A stretch of 64,000 nt of DNA from Hyperoplus lanceolatus (taxonomy: Eukaryota; Chordata; Actinopteri; Uranoscopiformes; Ammodytidae), in contig CM049410.1 of assembly GCA_026929865.2 (NCBI GenBank), positions 22,689,501 through 22,753,500 on the forward strand, in the 5' to 3' direction. The notes under the pieces were generated by a model. That model was not told where the DNA came from, made no database searches, and saw nothing but the letters and a program-made list of their open reading frames with translations. Shown here piece after piece: positions 60,619-64,000 of this stretch. The position numbers and the translations under genes were made by a program. Position 1 is the stretch's first letter; each line of letters opens with the position of its first letter.

Positions 60619-61564
60619 GGGGAGAACGGGGTAAGTAGGCACACTTTTTACTCTAGTGAGAATTGCTCATCACCAAAACATCCGTCAATAGCCATTTCTA
60701 CATTAAATTGAAGCTTAAGGTGTTGGCTAGAAATCTGTGTCTCTCTTTTTTTCCAACTTATTGTAATGAAGAAGTAATTTACCATCAAAGACACTCTGAC
60801 ACATTGTGACAACCAACCCCATCAAGGGGTCGGTTGTCACACACTATGGGGTTGTTTGTCACAATGTTATCTTAATGGGAAAAATCTTAAAAAGAAGGCA
60901 AGGAGGCAGAACCAAATTTGAATGTTTAATTGCATTGTCAAGTTGACAAATAGGCCTACATCACGTTCTGTAGCCTTGGCAGCTGGTCTAGTTTGGGATG
61001 CACTGGGTTGTTTTGATTTTGTTGCCCTTTTTTCTTTTGCTTGCTAGCTGCCTTTTCCTGCTCTATTCTTTCCTTCTCTGGGGTGTCAGTGAGGATACAG
61101 CTTGACAATTTCTTTCGTTATTGGGTTCCTTTTCTGGTTGCAGCCTTGAGATAACATGTGACAACCAACCCCCCAAAAAATTTGACGACCAACCCCAACT
61201 TGAATTTCTTGCTAGCATCAAGGCCAACAACCATCTGACAACTAATTAGCTTGCTAACCACAATCTAAACTATAGTTTACCCTTCACACTTTCTGAGGGT
61301 AACAAGTGTTTTGTTATAAATCCATTGTGTAAAAGCCTAGAAGAAAAATACTGAGAAGCAAAATATTTTGAATTTGACATGAAAAACACAAAACATCCTC
61401 TCACCTGAAATGCAGCACTCTAACTCCAAGGAAGTCTATGTATGTGACCTCTGATCCCAATTCTGGACCTTTTTTATATCAACATTTCAGAGCTAGCGCG
61501 CTCTGGTGGCGAGATATAACGAATGTGACATCCAACCCATGAGACAAATTACCCCGTTCTCCCC
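60619..61564 (-). mobile_element. pogo/Tc1-like element 2, TA duplication
   Basis: Inverted ends GGGGAGAACGGGGTAA flanked by TA on both sides (60,617-60,618 and 61,565-61,566). The minus strand at about 61,110-60,965 encodes LTDTPEKERIEQEKAASKQK, matching the ILTDTPEK..IE stretch near the C-terminus of fish pogo-type transposases. An internal palindrome (60,805-60,841) repeats GTGACAACCAACCCC. It parallels the element at 17,882. Inactive: only a fragment of protein remains. Confidence 0.7.
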
Positions 61565-61569
61565 TACTG

Positions 61570-63013
61570 TACATACAGTAAATGGATTAGAGTACCTTAA
61601 ACTATCCAGAATGGCAAAATGGTCAAATACATAACGCTGCATTGTGTGCAAGCAATTGATAAGCCTTTAATCTTCTTCATCTATCCTGATGCACCATGTA
61701 GCAACACCTGTTTTAACATATTGTCATTGTGAAAGTCCCCATAGAGTGACAAAGGTTTGCAACAAATTGGAGAACATGCTGGTCAAAAGTAGAAGAAGTA
61801 AGCACACATGTTGATAGAAAGTGGAATTACCAAAGGCAAACAAATCTATAAATGAACAATATCTTGGCTACTCAGTAAGTGTGATCACTGCAGCGCAGAC
61901 TGAGTATGGATGTCAAAATACCAGAGTGTGGTGATAAGCTGATTCAATAGCCATATTTGACAGATAAAACAGTGTTCTTTGATCATTTCATCAAAACTTG
62001 GGATAACATGTTTTGGCCGAGTGAGACAGGAAACGATGGAAAGTATTACAACACAAAAAAACATGGTACTACTGAGATTGAATTGAAAACTGTCAAGAAA
62101 ATCTCCAATGACGCTGATACAAATATGTGCTCAAAACGTGTCTGTTTTCTTCTGCATGACATGTGTTTGTTATCTCCCCCATCAGTCTGTAGTCCATAGT
62201 GCTTGTCTGAGGTCACTGCCAGGCCCCTGAACTGATTTTGGGGGCAAGGTGTGGGGGCCTACGAAACACACAATGAATGAAACAGCTCAACTGCATTCAA
62301 TCTAGATAATCAAAGTCAATTCACTGTACCCAAATGTCCCAAGAATGGCAACACACATGCCAGCCCATTAGGCCCTTTCACCTGTGAGAACAATAGATTC
62401 AGTCACACACAACATTGGTAAGTCTCCTTCACAAGGAAAACCACAGCATTTGTCATTTAGGATGTATTTTCTTAACCAGTTCAGTATGTGGGTGTACTTG
62501 GGGATAACCCACATAATATGTTATGTCAGATCTTTAAGCATTACAGCAACACGTGCAGTCTAGTTACATATGTTAGACACATGTTGGCTTCAGAAGCAAT
62601 GAAACATGTGCAGCGTTCCTTAAATATGGATATGGAGAAGAAGAGTGTGTTTGATCACAGAACGAGACACGTTATCACTTTGAATCACAGCCTCAAATCC
62701 TTTATACTGTGACTTCAAAACTCAAGTCCAACCCCCAATATGTTGATCACATGTAATCCATTTTCAGATTTTTCCAGTCTCCATTACAAACAGAAAAAAA
62801 CTGACACTGGATTTATTTATTTAGGGGTCAGCAAGCAAGCTACTGTACACTGAGGTCCAGTGCCCATCAACAAGATGCGGAGCCCTTTACCTACTCAGAG
62901 CACATTTACATTGGATATGGAAAAAATATAGAATATAAAATTGAACACACACACACACAAGGGACAATGCATATGTAGTAAATATTATTATAATATTATA
63001 ATATTATTATTCA

Positions 63014-63061
<48 letters not shown>

Positions 63062-64000
63062 ATCATCAAAGGGCAAATTATGACAGTAGTGCACATGTCC
63101 ACTATTGGTATACGCTCAATTCTAGATGAGATCTCCATGGAGAGAAAAGAGTTGTACAAGAAAACCAAACAGCTTTGCCAAAGGCCGATGTGCTAAAGAG
63201 AAACTGTTATAATGTGTACTTTTTCTTAAGTATGCATCTGAATACTTCCTCTACCCTATAGTGCACGTTTGAGCATTACAAATTCCATAAAAGCTAAATA
63301 CTCTTGAAATTATCATACTTTTAATTAAGTTGTATTGTAATAGGTGACTTGTAACTATAACTTGTGACTTGTAACTATAGTAGGTACCTCTACTCGTACT
63401 CAAGTAATGTGTATCTCTGTGTATCTCTCAATGTTCTGACTGTATATAAAACGTACAATATATAATCTTATTTTGTGTAACGACCCTTTATCATCTTTTA
63501 TGTACCTTTTATTATATAATATTTCTGGTCAAAAATGTATCAGCTTTAATTGTGCAGTCTATGTGGTGAAAGCCCGGGGGAAGGGTAACTTAAATACTTT
63601 TCTAAATGCTGGGTTTATATACATTTTTAAAATAAAATAAAAAAACATATATGACAAAAAGTAAGTGGAAAAATCTCCTTGTATTATGATCAGTATTTTA
63701 ACAACACAGCAATGGGGTCTATATAGGACAGTAAGGAAGTAAAAGTGTGGGTTTTATTAAATAATAAACGATTCAAACAGAGAGCAAACTATAACAGCAG
63801 TTTGTAATGCTATTTCAAAATCAAACATAGTGTTAATGATTGCACAGATTGGCAACAGTACAGGCGGACAGACTCAATGGGGTTATACCTGCAATGTTGT
63901 TACAATACATCTACGACATTTACGATATATTTCCTGTCTGTAACAGTGACTCCACCCTGCCTACCTGGCGTCTGTCTGTCTCCGTCCTCCGCCTCCTCTT
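61570..64000. other. non-coding to window end
   Basis: AT-rich with (ATT)n at 63,003-63,060 and a short (CA)n at 62,946-62,959. No coding exon recognised; the GC-rich last 60 bases may start something beyond the window. Confidence 0.4.

Overview
The window looks like a teleost, probably spiny-rayed (percomorph), chromosome segment covering the posterior end of a HoxBa cluster. The one gene recognised with high confidence is hoxb13a: two exons on the minus strand at 40,019-42,688 with an intact 320-residue reading frame and a posterior-class homeodomain. Hox genes of a cluster normally share one orientation, so hoxb9a would be expected beyond base 1, and the first 40 kb would then be the hoxb13-hoxb9 spacer. 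No other Hox exon and no mir-196 mature sequence was found by eye. The teleost assignment rests on the hoxb13a protein and on the style and density of repeats.

Layout. 1-5.6 kb: non-coding, with a GC-rich block at 2.5-3.8 kb, long GT arrays and a CTCF-like motif. 5.6-7.8 kb: a 1,076-bp terminal-inverted-repeat element with a 9-bp target duplication, then a foldback element. 9.2-16.1 kb: two neighbouring broken genes of teleost repeat-like families, a ten-exon SAMD3-like gene and a C2H2 zinc-finger gene. A 1.8-kb hAT-type element, itself containing a LINE fragment, has landed inside the zinc-finger frame. 16.1-20.4 kb: nested repeats (two copies of a 374-bp MITE with 9-bp duplications, a 23-bp minisatellite, a perfect hairpin and a pogo/Tc1-like element with internal palindromes). 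20.4-40 kb: AT-rich spacer with microsatellites, MITEs and LINE tails. 40-43.2 kb: hoxb13a and its CpG-rich upstream region. 43-51 kb: upstream non-coding DNA.

51-58 kb is the most unusual part. It holds a complete 1,137-bp hAT element with an exact 8-bp duplication, then a 440-bp interstitial (CCCTAA)n array joined directly to a Penelope-like reverse-transcriptase fragment, then CCCTAA-rich minisatellite DNA. Next is a 2.6-kb element with long inverted arms whose interior encodes a CCDC106-like coiled-coil gene, and then a second telomeric-type array. 58-64 kb: MITEs, a second pogo/Tc1-like element and no recognisable gene.

The genes do not form an operon or pathway. The picture is a developmental regulator flanked by intergenic DNA that has been invaded, in nested layers, by DNA transposons and retroelements. 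Several insertions can be dated relative to each other from intact target duplications and one empty site. Family names for mobile elements are from terminal structure and memory of family features; no database search was possible.
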